NCBI RefSeq assembly: GCF_019320115.1
Contig: NC_089594.1
Location: forward strand, 21,102,055 to 21,166,054
Direction of reading: 5' to 3'
From: Miscanthus floridulus
Lineage: Eukaryota; Streptophyta; Magnoliopsida; Poales; Poaceae
Length of the DNA stretch: 64,000 nucleotides
This document shows positions 46,691-57,240 of this stretch, in pieces. Below the pieces are notes generated by a model. It ran no database searches and had not been told where the DNA came from. It saw nothing but the letters and a program-made list of their open reading frames with translations. The translations under genes were made by a program, and so were the position numbers. Within the stretch, counting starts at the first letter, position 1, and each line of letters opens with the position of its first letter.

Positions 46691-47126
46691 TGCCCGGGAT
46701 TCAGGACAGGTCGGGGTGGTCATCCCGACCAAAGGTGATCGCTTCCCGAGACCAGTCGAGGTACCAGGGAGTGGCCACCTTAACCGAGAAGACCTCTCGA
46801 TGTTCCCTCTTTCACTGGCACACTGTAAGGCACACCGAGGGTCTTCCAAAGATCATGAAGGCGTTGTGCACCTCGGGGAACCCTTCGTCCTTGTTGTCGT
46901 CCCGGTCACCGGTGCCCCTCTTCTTGGCATCATCGTCGGGGAGCCCGAGCTTGGCGTAATAATGCTGGAGCATGGTGCAATCCTCGAGGGCGTGCCTCAC
47001 CGGGCCCTAGTGATAAGGGCAGGGCTTCTTTAGCATGTCATCAAAGAGCCTGGGGCCCCTGGGGCCTCGGGGATTCTTGCGCTCTGCGACCGCGACTAGA
47101 TCAACCTCGAGGATCTCCTGCTTCCC

Positions 47127-48920
47127 CTAGCGACCCTTTTTCTTTTTCCTAGGGAGGCAGGGAGCCAAGGCCTCGGTGGCCTCGTCCCTCTGCTTCCCCT
47201 TGGCATCGTTGTCGGGGAAGATGGCTCCAACTGCCTCTTCGCCCGAGGCAAAGTTGGTGGCGATGTCGAGGAGCGCGGTAGCTGAGCGTGGCACGTTCCG
47301 GCCTAACTCTCGGACCAAATCTCGGTAGGTGGTGCCGGAGAGGAAAGCCTGGACGATTTTTGAGTCGCTGACGCTGGGCAACTCGGTGCACTGTTTGGAG
47401 AAGCGCCGGATGAAGTCTCAGAGAGACTCGTCCGGTTTCTGGTGACAGCTCTTAAGGTCCCAGGAGTTTCCAGGGCGCACGTATGTGCCCTGGAAATTCC
47501 CGACGAAGACCCCAACCAAGTCGTGCCAGTCGTGGATCTGTGAGGGAGGAAGGTGTTCGAGCGAGGCTCGTGCTGAGTCTGACAAGAGCAAGGGGAGGCT
47601 ACGGATGATGAGCAGGTCATCGTCCAGCGCCACCTAGCTAACAAGCCAGGCGGTAATCGGCAAGCCAGAGCTCGGGGTTGGTCTCACCAGTTGTACTTCA
47701 TGAGGTTGGCTGGTTGCTGAAACTGAGCTAGGAAATGAGGCAATGCGGATGGCTCTGCTAAAAACTCGTGGGCTAGGCGGCTCGGGAGAAGGACTGCGGT
47801 CCTCCTCACTATCGTAGCGGCCACCCTGATGCAGATGGTAGCCCCGGGCGGGCCCCTCACTGTCGTGGCCCCATCGTCGGCTGACCACCTCGTGGTCGCC
47901 TTGTGCCTCGCGTCGGTTGTCGAGGCGGTCGTGGACCGAGGGGACCCTGTTGATTGTCGGCGCTCGAGCGGGCTCAGGATGAACCGAGGCCTCCCTATCC
48001 TACCGATGCGGTGCCGAGGGGAGGTCCGAGGCAGCTCCGTGCCGCCGAGAGTCGGAACTCTCGGCCTGCTGCACCGTGGCAGTCTCGAGGAGATCCCGAA
48101 GCTTGCTGCGAACCCGTCGCCCCTCCGTGGTAGAGGGCTCGGGCATCACGCGCACTAGCATCGCCGCAGCCTTGACATTCTGGCTAGCGCGATTGAAGAT
48201 TGGGGGATGATCGCCCCCTTCGTCGTCGTTGATGCGGTGGTGGACATCGCAAGCCTGCCGCTGGGCTCCTCCACCGTTACCGCGGCCCTGCTGCTCCTGC
48301 TCAAGAGTGTTTCGGAGCTGTTGCAGAAGGAGTCGATCTTGCTCAACCTTGTCCTGAAGCTCACGGAGCTGCTCTAGGTCTGGGCATCAAAGTTGTCCAA
48401 GGGCAAGGTTCTCGTTCCGCGCCGCCAGTGGGACAATGCGTGAGGGCGTGGCATCGCCCATTCCCTGACGAAGTGGAGTACGGTTGCCTGCCCCCTCGTC
48501 CTCATCGCCCATGCTTGGCATCCCAAGTCCGACGTGGAAGCACTCACGAGTAGGATCGTAAGTACCTTCATCGTCAGAGTCGGAGTAGCCAAAGCAATAG
48601 TCACTCGTGGCCAAGAAGCGGCGCATGGCTTCAGGGTCGCGAAGCCCGGAGAAATCCGCTCCGGCCCACGCCTCGTCCTCCTCCGAGGAGTCGGTGTGGG
48701 AGTGAGTCGAAGTCGTGGTACCTAAGTCGAGGGCGAAACGTTGGTGGTGTCCTAAGGGCTCTGCGTGAGTGGATGTGTAGGCATAGGCATAGGAGGCAGC
48801 GACATTTCTCAACCCAAAGGGGTATGGAGATGGTGCCATCACCGGGTTTCGCTTTGCTGGAGCTGGCTCCTCAGGAGGTGGTGGGGCTGAGCTTGGTGAC
48901 GGGGCGTTGCCGCATGCCAT
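47127..48920 (-). pseudogene. Tat element gag
   Basis: The N-terminal part (48920-48387) is Pro/Ser- and acidic-rich, starting MACGNAPSPSSAPPPP. The capsid domain (about 47700-47127) shows GETNPELWLADYRLAC, LPLLLSDSARASLEHLPPSQIHDW, FVGNFQGTYVRPGNSWDL, FIRRFSKQCTELPSVSD and VQAFLSGTTYRDLVREL, the usual Retrotrans_gag series. A zinc-knuckle-like CPYH..HALEDC sits near 47030-46980. Lesions include a TAG near 47634, a TGA between ESL and DFIRRF near 47418, and a frameshift near 47690. Gag would form the particle in which pol acts. Confidence 0.8.
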
Positions 48921-49293
48921 CGGCGTCTTTTCCTTGTCCAGGCTCAGGCCAGACAGGTCCCCAACCAGCGACCTTGTGCCAACAGCTGGTCATGGGATAC
49001 CGACGGAGCACGGCGTGTCGTCCTAGGTTCGCGTGGTGTTAGCGTGGCCCCGCTCGCGTCATGCCTGGCGAGCGCGACGAGAGCGGCCGCCCGGGCGCCG
49101 CCTGCGCCTGGGCTGTGGGTGCGTGACGTCGTCGTCGGTAGGTGGGGCTCAGGGTGTGAGGAGTACCATGTCGTACTCATGCCCTAGAGACATGAACTCT
49201 AGGCTCCCAAATCAGACCACCGTGCCGAGACGCCGTGGTCGTACGGGGTCTGCCATCTGGAACTTGTTGGGATGACGAAGCTAACACGTAGAG

Positions 49294-49313
49294 GCCCCTA
49301 CCTGGCGCGCCAA
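49294..49313 (-). other. Primer-binding site of the Tat element
   Basis: TTGGCGCGCCAGGTAGGGGC begins one base after the 5' LTR end on the minus strand. This is the usual position and form in grass Tat elements. Confidence 0.8.
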
Positions 49314-49314
49314 C

Positions 49315-50603
49315 TGTCGGTGTTTCGGACCGGCGGGCCCTCAACCAACTAGTAAATTTGTACTGCATGTTCCCAATCCCGGATGGTGATGCAAAGAGAC
49401 ACAAGGCTTATACTGGTTCGGGTAATGAGCACCCTACGTCTAGTTTGAGAGATCGATCTTGTATTCCTTGCACCGAAATGCTCATAGTAGCGGGTTACAA
49501 GCAGGACAAGAGAGGGAGCTAGTCCCATGTCTCTACGTGGAATGATGTGGATTACTTGAGATGTTGATCTCAGACAGCGGGGAAGCTCGAGCGTTTGTCT
49601 GTGTGTTCATGCGTGAGTTCATTGCGTGGGCATAGGCCTAATCGTTCGTCCCCTAGAAATGGCCCTGATCCCTCTCTTTTATAGTTGAAGGGGGGGGGGA
49701 CAAGGGTGACACATGCGCTAGCTACATGGCGTCGTGTGAACGGAGGCGGCATGTCCGAGCCCTGTAGCCTGTTACTGTGGCGACGTGGGCGACAGAGTGG
49801 TCTCATCCTTGAAGTACTGGGGCGACGCGCTGGTCACATCCGATCATGTGCGTCATGGGAGCCCCGGTGTTACCTTGAAGCGGGCGTGGCGGTCGGCGTG
49901 CTGGTCACTGTGTGTTGACTGCGTGAGAAGCCGAGGTTCAGTTGGTGCCGAGGCCGAGCCATCGTGGGAGGCTCGGCAGACATGAATCCCGGGGTTGTTG
50001 AGACCCTAGAGTAGATTGCCGAGGCTTGGAGAGAGCAGTTGGTCTCATACGCTGATTCCGAGGTTATGGTGACCCGGACTTGACTCCCCATGCCGCGTTG
50101 TCTCTAGGGCGGGGGTTAGGTGGTACAGTGTAGCGTAGGCGCTGATCGTGGGCACAACACCAGAGCACAGTGGCCGGTAATCCCCACCGCGCCCTGTCTA
50201 GGATGGTATGGCATTGACGTGACTTCCCGTCTCGTCGGCCACTCCGCGGTGTCAAGCCGTCGTTCGGCTGATATCACGGGAGTAGTTGGCGCATTAATGG
50301 GACGTGGCGCGCTGTCAGGGAGACTGGTCGAGGCAAAAACGATGGGTTGTTACCGAGCCGGCTTTGAGCGAGACGGAGAATCGACATCTTTGTCTGAGGC
50401 CTTACGTGTGGGGCCTCGGGTGAGATGGAGAATCGGTTCCCCGCCGAGCCCCCCTGTGCGAGGCCTCACGCGAGGCAGAGAGCCGGCGGGCTCGGATGAG
50501 GCTAGGGTTTAACACATGGCTTACCCTCTGGCTTTGTTCTTGACGGGGTTTAAGTGATTCTTTTGGTATGCGCTCGGGGTACCCCGTTTTATGGTACCCG
50601 ACA
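49315..50603 (-). repeat. 5' LTR of the Tat element
   Basis: It is 1,289 bp, ends TGTCGG/CCGACA, and is nearly identical to the copy at 36539-37822. It contains the promoter for gag-pol. No clear TATA position is assigned. Confidence 0.92.
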
Positions 50604-52846
50604 GTAGTTTAGCTAGATCAGTTGGATCAATTGCCTTATGAGAAATTGCATTAAGGAATGCACATAGCTTCATGGTGGCTAGACATACATTTGGAGGTAG
50701 AATTCCTCTTAATGCAACTGGGAGTAATTGCGTCATGAGAACGTGACAGTCATGGGACTTTAAGTTACAGAATTTCTTCTCTGGCACATTTATAATACCC
50801 TTTATATTCGAGGAGAATCCAGATGGTACCTTGATGTTGTTTAAGCATTCAAACATGATTTCATTCTCCTCTTTGCTTAGAGTGTAGCTGGCAGGACGTA
50901 AGTAATGGCGTCTATCATCTGTCTTCTCTGGATGCAGGTTGTCTCTTTCTCTCAAACAACGCAGGTCCTGTCGTGCTTCAAATGTGTCCTTAGGCTTTCC
51001 ATACACACCCATGAAGCCTAGCAGGTTCACACAAAGATTCTTCGTCAGGTGCATCACGTCGATCGAGCTGCGGACCTCTAGGACTTGCCAATAGGGTAGC
51101 TCCCAAAATATGGACTTCTTCTTCCACATGGGTGCGTGACCGTTAGCGTTGTTCGGAACAGGTTGGCTGCCATGTCCTTTCCCAAAGACGACTTTCACAT
51201 CATTGACCATATCAAGTACATCCTCACCGGTTCGGTTGCGAGGCTTGGTCAGGTGGTCTGTCTTCCCTTTAAAATGCTTGCCTTTCTTTCTTACGGGGTG
51301 ATTTGCAGGAAGAAATCGACGATGGTCAAGGTACATGACCTTTCAACATTTTTTCAAGAATACACCTCTAATATCATCGAAGCAGTGTGTGCATGCATTA
51401 TATCCCTTGTTTGACTGTCCTGAAAGATTACTTAGAGCAGGCCAATCATTGATTGTTACGAACAACAATGCTCGCAAATCAAAGTGTTCCTGTTTGTACT
51501 CATCCCACACACGTACACCTTCTTTATTCCACAAAATGAGAAGTTCATCAATAAGTGGTCTCAGGTACACATCGATGTTATTGCCAGGTTGCTTCGAGCC
51601 TTGGATGAGCACAGGCATCATAATGAACTTCCGCTTCATGCATAACCAAGGAGGAATGTTGTAGATACTTAGACTAACAGGCCAAGTGCTATGACTACTG
51701 TTCTGCTCTCCAAAAGAATTGATACCATCTGTACTTAAAGCAAACCTTAAGTTTCTTGCGTCATTTGTAAACTCCAGGAATTCTCTGTCGATTGCTCTCC
51801 ACTGGGAACCATCAGCAGGGTGTCTCAACATATTGTCTACCTTACGGTCTTCTTTGTGCCATCGCAACAATTTTACATGTTCTTTGTTTCTGAACAGACG
51901 TTTCAAGTGTGGTATTATAGGAGCATACCACATAACCTTGGTAGGGATTTTCTTCCGCGGATGTTCGCCCTCAACATCACCAGGGTCATCTCGCCTGATC
52001 TTATACCGTGATGCATGGCATACCGGGCATGCATCCAATTTCTCGTACTCTTTGCCATGGTAGAGGATGCAGTTATTAGGACATGCATGTATCTTCTCGA
52101 TTTCTAGCCCCATAGGACAGACAACTTATTTTGCTTCGTACGTAGTGGCGGGCAATTCATTGTCCTTCGGAAGCATCTTCTTTTGGATTTTTAGTAACTC
52201 TCCAAATCCCTTGTCAGATACACCATTCTTTGCCTTCCATTGTAGCAATTCTAGTGTGATTCCCAACTTTTTCTGCCCCGCATCACAAGTTGGGTACAGC
52301 AATTTCTTGTGATCTTCTAGCATCCGCTCGAACTTGATCTTCTCCTTTTCACTTTCACATTCTCTTTGTACGTCATGAATGACCTGACAAAGATCATCAG
52401 CAGGCTCATCTTCTACGGCTACCTCTTCTTCAGCTTCTCCCATTGTACTATCATTGAAGCACGCACCATCGGGAATAATATCATTGTCGTCCCATTGTTC
52501 TTCTTCACCTTCTTCCATTACAACGCCGGTTTCTCCGTGCTTCGTCCAACAAATATAGTTTGGCATGAAACCCGACTTGAACAAGTATGAATGAAGAGTC
52601 ATTGAGCAAGGATATTCCACCGTATTCTTACATATGGCACATGGGCAGCACATAAAACCGTCGAGTTTGTTTGCCTCGGCCGCACGTAACAAAGAATACA
52701 CGCCGTCAATGAACTCTTGGGAGCAATGGTCAGCATTGTACATCCAATGTCGGCTCATCTGCATTACATGACATAAATACCATATTAAAACCTAGATCAT
52801 AATTAATTATTTATACAACATGCGTGCCACCACAAAAGGTATAAAT

Positions 52847-53382
52847 TTATGAAAGCATCGCTACAATGTAGACAATCCCAACTACCACTAAAAGAACTAA
52901 AGCTAAAATACATTTCAGGAGCACAAGGATTTCGTGACCAATCTCAACTAAAACAGACAGATCCCCCGATTGTGCAACATCTTTGGGCTTCTTTAGCTGG
53001 ATCACTACCTCATTAGCCGCCGTATCTGCCTGTTGTGAAAGATATTTTTGCACGAGTTCAACATACTCTTCCTCCCAGTAGAAGCCTGAACATCGTCCAC
53101 TGCCATCCCACTGAAATTAAAACAAAAAATTAGAACTTTAATCACAACCATCATAAAAATAGGTATAAACTAACCATAATAATAAAATACGATAAAATAA
53201 CTCACATTGCGATACGGACACTTATAGAAGATACGACCATTGTTGGGACCCTCCTTCTTCACTCGGTACTCCATCACAATCTTCGTCTCATCACGACACT
53301 TGCCACATGGAATGAGAGGGAGGCCCAGCCTAAGTTGCTTTGGAAACCCATGAGAGGCCAAGGACCCGGAAGCAGTTGTCAT
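52847..53382 (-). CDS. Small GRF-type zinc-finger protein with C-terminal membrane segment, carried by the CACTA
   Basis: There are two exons, 53382-53206 and 53110-52847 (stop), joined in frame by a GTGAGT donor and TTTCAG acceptor, giving 146 residues. The sequence LPLIPCGKC, then VKKEGPNNGRIFYKCPY, then GRCSGFYWEEEYV is the GRF zinc-finger pattern (Cys at about 26, 29, 55 and 66), a fold that binds nucleic acid in several families. The last 25 residues (VLLKCILALVLLVVVGIVYIVAML) form a hydrophobic helix. It lies upstream of TNP2 in the same orientation, inside the element. It shows no stop or frameshift, unlike its neighbours. Its function in the transposon is unknown. Confidence 0.7.
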
Positions 53383-53825
53383 CTACTCTCTATACTCATT
53401 TTTTAATACACTATAAATTTCTCACTTTATAAACAAATAAAATTAAAAAACTATAAAATTATCTATATCTCTAAACAATGAAGTGTGCTATGCATGCTAG
53501 AAATAAAAAGTGAATACTAATTTTAAATACCTACTTTAACCTTTCTTCATCCAAATATGCAAACTATAAGTTATTTTGAGCTCAAATTGTTTACAAATAA
53601 AAAAAACACCATAAAAACAATATATATATAGTGAACAATATGAGATAAGCCAATGATGAAAAATGAGTATGAGATTGGTAACCTTTACAACTGAAGAATC
53701 GACGGAGGAATTGAAGAATGGATGAAGAAACAATGGAGGGAGGAAGCAAGAACACTAGTGCAATGAGCTTCAAAATGTGCTGAGCTCGGGCTCGGGAGGA
53801 AGGAGACGGTCGGGATATAAAGGGG
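53383..53825. other. AT-rich leader of the CACTA element
   Basis: Non-coding DNA between the GRF gene and the right subterminal repeats. It probably contains the promoter for the GRF and TNP2 genes. No clear TATA box is assigned. Confidence 0.35.
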
Positions 53826-54149
53826 GACCTTTAGTCCCGGTTGGTGGCTCCAACCGGGACTAAAGGTAACTTTCAACCCCCGGCGCAGCCACGGCCCGGG
53901 AGTAGACCTTTACTCCCAGTTGGAACCACCAACCGGGAGTAAAAGTCTACCTTTAGTCCCGGTTGGTGGCTTCAACCGGGACTAAAGGTTCCTACCACCT
54001 CTGTCTGGCACAGTAGCCGTTGAGCAGGGACCTTTAGTCCCGGTTGGAGCCACCAACCAGGACTAAAGGTCTCTCTAGTCTCGGGCGCAAAAAATGTCGG
54101 GACTAGAGCTCATTTTGACCGAGGATCAAAGATATGTTCTCTACTAGTG
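53826..54149. repeat. CACTA right subterminal repeats and terminus
   Basis: Several CCTTTAGTCCCGGTTGGTGG units alternate with CAACCGGGACTAAAGGT, plus a TTTACTCCC variant at 53908. The terminus reads CACTAGTAGAGAAC on the minus strand. Confidence 0.85.
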
Positions 54150-54155
54150 CTAGTC

Positions 54156-54275
54156 AGCATGTTCGCTCGTTGGTTTCAGCCAGGGCTTATCAGCCGTGGT
54201 ATAGTATTTTTCTCTCACAACAAACCAGTATCAGCCGGGCTTATCAGCCCAGAAACCAACCAGCGAACGTGCCGA
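54156..54275. mobile_element. MITE next to the right end of the giant CACTA
   Basis: Inverted ends (CAGCATGTTCGCTCGTTGG / CGGCACGTTCGCTGGTTGG) flank a palindromic interior with 'tttttctctcacaaca'. It belongs with the copy at 24145-24257. It begins 6 bp beyond the CACTA terminus. Confidence 0.7.
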
Positions 54276-55716
54276 CGGAATGAACTCTACAGTATTTAAC
54301 AATGCAGACAAACATTGAGCTGAAACTGAACAGTTGCGGCCGCTTGATCGCTTTCTAGGCCATGATGTACTGTATTCATGCCTGACAGGGACATCAACTC
54401 TACCCAGTTGAAAAAACGACGCACGTGTGAACGCGCGGGACTGCAGGAATTAATGGGCGATATTATGGAATGGAAGGGAAGGGCCAAACAAAACAAATCT
54501 CACCGAACAAGCATGCTACAATTTTCTACCCATTTGCTGAAAGAGTTGTGAACTTGTAGCCAACCAACTATGCAAAACGCAGGTAAGTCATAATGCCAAG
54601 TGTAATAACGTCATTTTCTTTGCACACTTGTGGAAACAACTCGTTGCTTTCTTGTCAATATATACACACTTTGATTTTGATCCGCAATGTGGCCCCCGAA
54701 TTTGTTTCAGATTCTTGTCAAAGTGGCACAACCAATGGGATTTTATATTTGTATATAATGCACGTTGATCAGCTGCAAATGAGGTCGAAATTAAAAGAAG
54801 TGACAGCAGCAGCCAATAACAGAAACGCAGGCACCGCCGTACCCCATAATAATGGCCTGCTCCAAAAACATCTTTGGAGTTGGATGTCATTTTTTCAGCA
54901 CGTTTAAGGTCTGCTTATCCGGCATGGATGCGCAGAGCTACTAACTGAGTGCTTCTTGCATTGTCGTATATGCATGATTACTCTGATAACAATAATGAGC
55001 ATGATGAAGCACATCATCTGTTAAGGTTGGGGCATTGAGGGATACGATAGTGAAATTCAGCAAAGCTGTTGTTTTCACATCATCATGTCTTAGCAATGCA
55101 ACTGCAATTCTGCAAACACAGTTCTGCGCGGTAGCACAATGTATCCTACCTTCATTAACTTCATACGCAGTCTGCTCGATCGTCAGTATTTATACACAGA
55201 TTTTGTCTTGTCAGTAGTTTTTGTCTGGTATATGAAACCTTGTACGTTATACATATCTCCCTCTGCACGCAACGTGCATGTGTACTGATCCAACCGAACG
55301 ACATCGTCGTGCGTACGCGCTCGTCGTCGGCACCGGCGTCAGCCGCAGGTGCCCAGCTAGCTATTGCCTCGCACGCGTACGTACGATCCACCGGACGCGT
55401 GCCGCATATTATATATGTACTCGTAGTCCGTATGTAGTCCATGCGGCGCCGCCGCAAGCGCAGGCGCGCCGCGCGCAGCACACTCTGGCCGGGTCGGAGG
55501 AGCACCCAGCTGCCTCCTCCGCCGTTTTTCTGTGTCTCGGTGATAAGGCCAGCTCGCTCGCCATTCGCCAACCGGGCGTTCACGTACGGCCGCCGGCGAA
55601 TGGATATACATGCATGATGGATATGGGTCGCCGTCGTGAACGCCCACACGACGACAACGGACGGATTTGACGGCAGCGGCGGCGGCGACGACGACGAGAC
55701 CGAACGATGGATCGTG

Positions 55717-55721
<5 letters not shown>
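54276..55721. other. Unassigned intergenic DNA
   Basis: The first kilobase is unremarkable. From 55240 to 55700 the sequence is GC-rich with simultaneous open frames on both strands but no domain, start context or splice pattern I would defend. It could hold a promoter or first exon of an unrecognised gene. Confidence 0.3.

Positions 55722-55802
<81 letters not shown>
55722..55802. repeat. (AT)n microsatellite
   Basis: About 80 bp of pure AT dinucleotide repeat lie directly beside an inverted-repeat element. A shorter AT tract continues on its far side at 56055-56072. Confidence 0.97.
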
Positions 55803-55805
<3 letters not shown>

Positions 55806-55806
55806 G

Positions 55807-56042
55807 TAGCCAGCTACCAAATAAGTTATTCTGTAGCCACCTCAATTTACGATAATTTTATATACTAATTTACGATAATATCAATACATATTTACGATAG
55901 TTAGGTTATTATAACACATGAAGATATTTACCATAACGTTATAGTAAACCACTTAGTAAGAAGTTACTATAATCTCGTAAATTAACATAGTAATTATCGT
56001 AACTCAAAGTGGCTACAGAATAAGTTATTTTGTAGCCAGCTA
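55807..56042. mobile_element. MITE in an (AT)n tract (Micron-like)
   Basis: The element starts TAGCCAGCTACCAAATAAG and ends with the near-complement. The arms pair over about 65 bp (CTGTAGCCAC.. / ..GTGGCTACAG and ATTTACGATAAT / ATTATCGTAA). It is flanked on both sides by AT repeats, as rice Micron elements are. Superfamily is unknown. Confidence 0.65.
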
Positions 56043-56072
56043 TAGGATATTAGTTATATATATATATATATA

Positions 56073-56536
56073 GGAGTACGAGCTAGCTTAGCTCGAGTAT
56101 CCGGGCTAATTACGTTATTATTCTTACCATTATCCATGGCATGCACATTGGCGCGCGTGAGATAAAGTTTATCTTAAGTCCTAGTGGTTAGTTCACCAGT
56201 CCTTCAAACGGAGCCAACAAAGACTAAAAGTGTTACAGATATAAAAAAAAATCATCTCTATCATCTATTCTCTCTCTAGCCGGGTGAGAGAAAAGGTACG
56301 AGGAAGGGTGTTTTTGTCTAGGAGCTAATTTTTAGCTGAGGAACCAAACAGGTAAGGGATAACAACTAGTTGACTGATTTTATAACTGGCCTGGTTATTT
56401 TATAGCCATGGCTAACTAGTCCTAGCTAGCTCATCCAAACATGCCCTAATACGAAGGAGTGAATATACACAGTATATATGGCAATGCGAATACCTCTTTG
56501 ATCCAATGTCTTTTGTACCTAATATATATAAATTCA
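56073..56536. other. Unassigned AT-rich DNA
   Basis: No coding sequence or bounded repeat. A 'ggctaactagtcctagctagctcatccaaacatgccctaa' stretch at 56408-56448 looks like a MITE terminus but has no partner. Confidence 0.35.
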
Positions 56537-57240
56537 CACTACTACAAAATAAATCTTTTGCGAGGCATTTTGAAATTGACGTCGGAGGCCGGCGGGCTTT
56601 CAAACAGCCTCGGTTAATGCCTCGGATTAATCGAGGCAGTCATTTTTATTAACCGAGACGGTTACAGTCAACCGCCTCGGCCCAACTTGGCCCGACACCA
56701 AGTCGCAGTATATATATGCAAGAATGAAACCCTAGCCCTCACTCTCTCCCTCACCCGGCCGCTAGAGTTCGCGACTCTCTCCTCTCCCTCGCGATGATGC
56801 CATTGCCTCTCCCTCTCCCGCTCACCCACTCCCTCTCCCTCTCTCCACTAGATCCGACAATGATGCTGCTGCTCAGAGCGCCGACCTTCCTCATGGCGCG
56901 GGCTCGGCGACGCGTGGCCTCGCGCGAGCTCACGACTACATCTCCTATCCCACTCTCTCTCCCTCTCTCTCCACGCAGCTCAGGGCACGGCAGGGGCGAG
57001 CGATCGGCGGCGCGCGGCCTCGCGCGACTAGGTGGGCGCAGCTCATGGTCGTGGATCCACGGCGGTGGTGCGACCCCCTCCGGGCTGGGGCGGCACGTGG
57101 CCTCGCGCGACCTAGCGACCGAGGCCTCACGGTCGCGGATCAGGGCGGTGGCACGGCCCTCTCCGGGACGGGGGTCACGGATCCACAGCGGCGGCGCGGC
57201 CCCCTCTGGTGTGGCAGAACCGCCTAATCTAATGCCTCCC
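56537..57240 (+). mobile_element. CACTA left end, truncated
   Basis: It begins CACTACTACAAAATAAATC, a frequent grass CACTA terminus. GCCTCGG/CCGAGGC-type subterminal repeats follow (56570-56690). Next comes a GC-rich stretch with three degenerate copies of a roughly 60-bp 'gtggatccacggcggtggtgcg' unit (57045-57220). The opposite end is not found, so it was probably truncated by whatever lies at 57241 onward. The long plus-strand open frame (56794-57420) is repeat-driven and crosses that junction. Confidence 0.6.

Larger units (their letters stand above)
36539..50603 (-). mobile_element. Ty3/gypsy LTR retrotransposon, Tat lineage, full length (14,065 bp)
   Basis: Two direct LTRs (36539-37822 and 49315-50603) bound gag-pol on the minus strand and a second gene on the plus strand. 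The flanking 5-mers are ATAGT and GTAGT (4 of 5 matching), close to a target-site duplication. The primer-binding-like TTGGCGCGCCAGGTAGGGGC follows the 5' LTR. A polypurine tract (GGCTCGGGGGCTAC) precedes the 3' LTR. Two RNase H domains in pol and an antisense gene between integrase and the 3' LTR place it in the Tat group (Retand/RIRE2/Grande type). It is inserted in the CACTA TNP2 gene, so it is younger than that transposon. Confidence 0.9.
35338..52764 (-). pseudogene. CACTA TNP2 transposase, split by a nested Ty3/gypsy element
   Basis: The coding parts are 52764-50604 and 36533-35338. The first has the Transpos_assoc domain (MSRHWMYNADHCSQEFIDGV with CCPCAIC zinc-like Cys pairs). The TNP2 core follows (ACPNNCILYHGKEYEKLDACPVC, MWYAPIIPHLKRLF, LRFALSTDGINSFGEQNSSH, WPALSNLSGQSNKGYNAC, IDVMHLTKNLCVNLL). 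After the insertion comes the DUF4218-like part (LVHLVKEIFILGHVFLHNMFPLERFMGVLKKYV) and then the DUF4216-like tail (LKIPLFKCQWV, EPFVLAKDVNQVFYVND). All blocks are in one frame, and the insertion plus duplication (14,070 bp) is a multiple of three. In-frame stops occur at about 52116 (TAA), 51339 (TGA), 36536 (TAG at the junction) and 36090 (TGA). This is a dead but nearly full-length copy of the transposase that moves CACTA elements. Confidence 0.9.
28705..54149 (-). mobile_element. Giant CACTA (En/Spm) transposon, containing a nested Ty3/gypsy element
   Basis: The left end is CACTGGTACAGAGAC and the right end, on the other strand, is CACTAGTAGAGAAC. Both are flanked by the identical 3-bp duplication CTA (28702-28704, 54150-54152). 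Subterminal repeats of CTTTAGTCCCGGTTGGT and its complement fill both ends (28740-28905, 53826-54090). Removing the nested 14.07-kb retrotransposon leaves about 11.4 kb. On the minus strand the order is: GRF zinc-finger gene, TNP2 transposase, an internal inverted-repeat array, and a second gene ending in a Ulp1-like domain. Every gene with catalytic function carries stops, so the copy is probably immobile unless helped in trans. Confidence 0.9.

Noticed and set aside
55357..55855. Ile-Tyr repeat proteins across the (AT)n tract
   Set aside because: They are a pure translation of a dinucleotide microsatellite.
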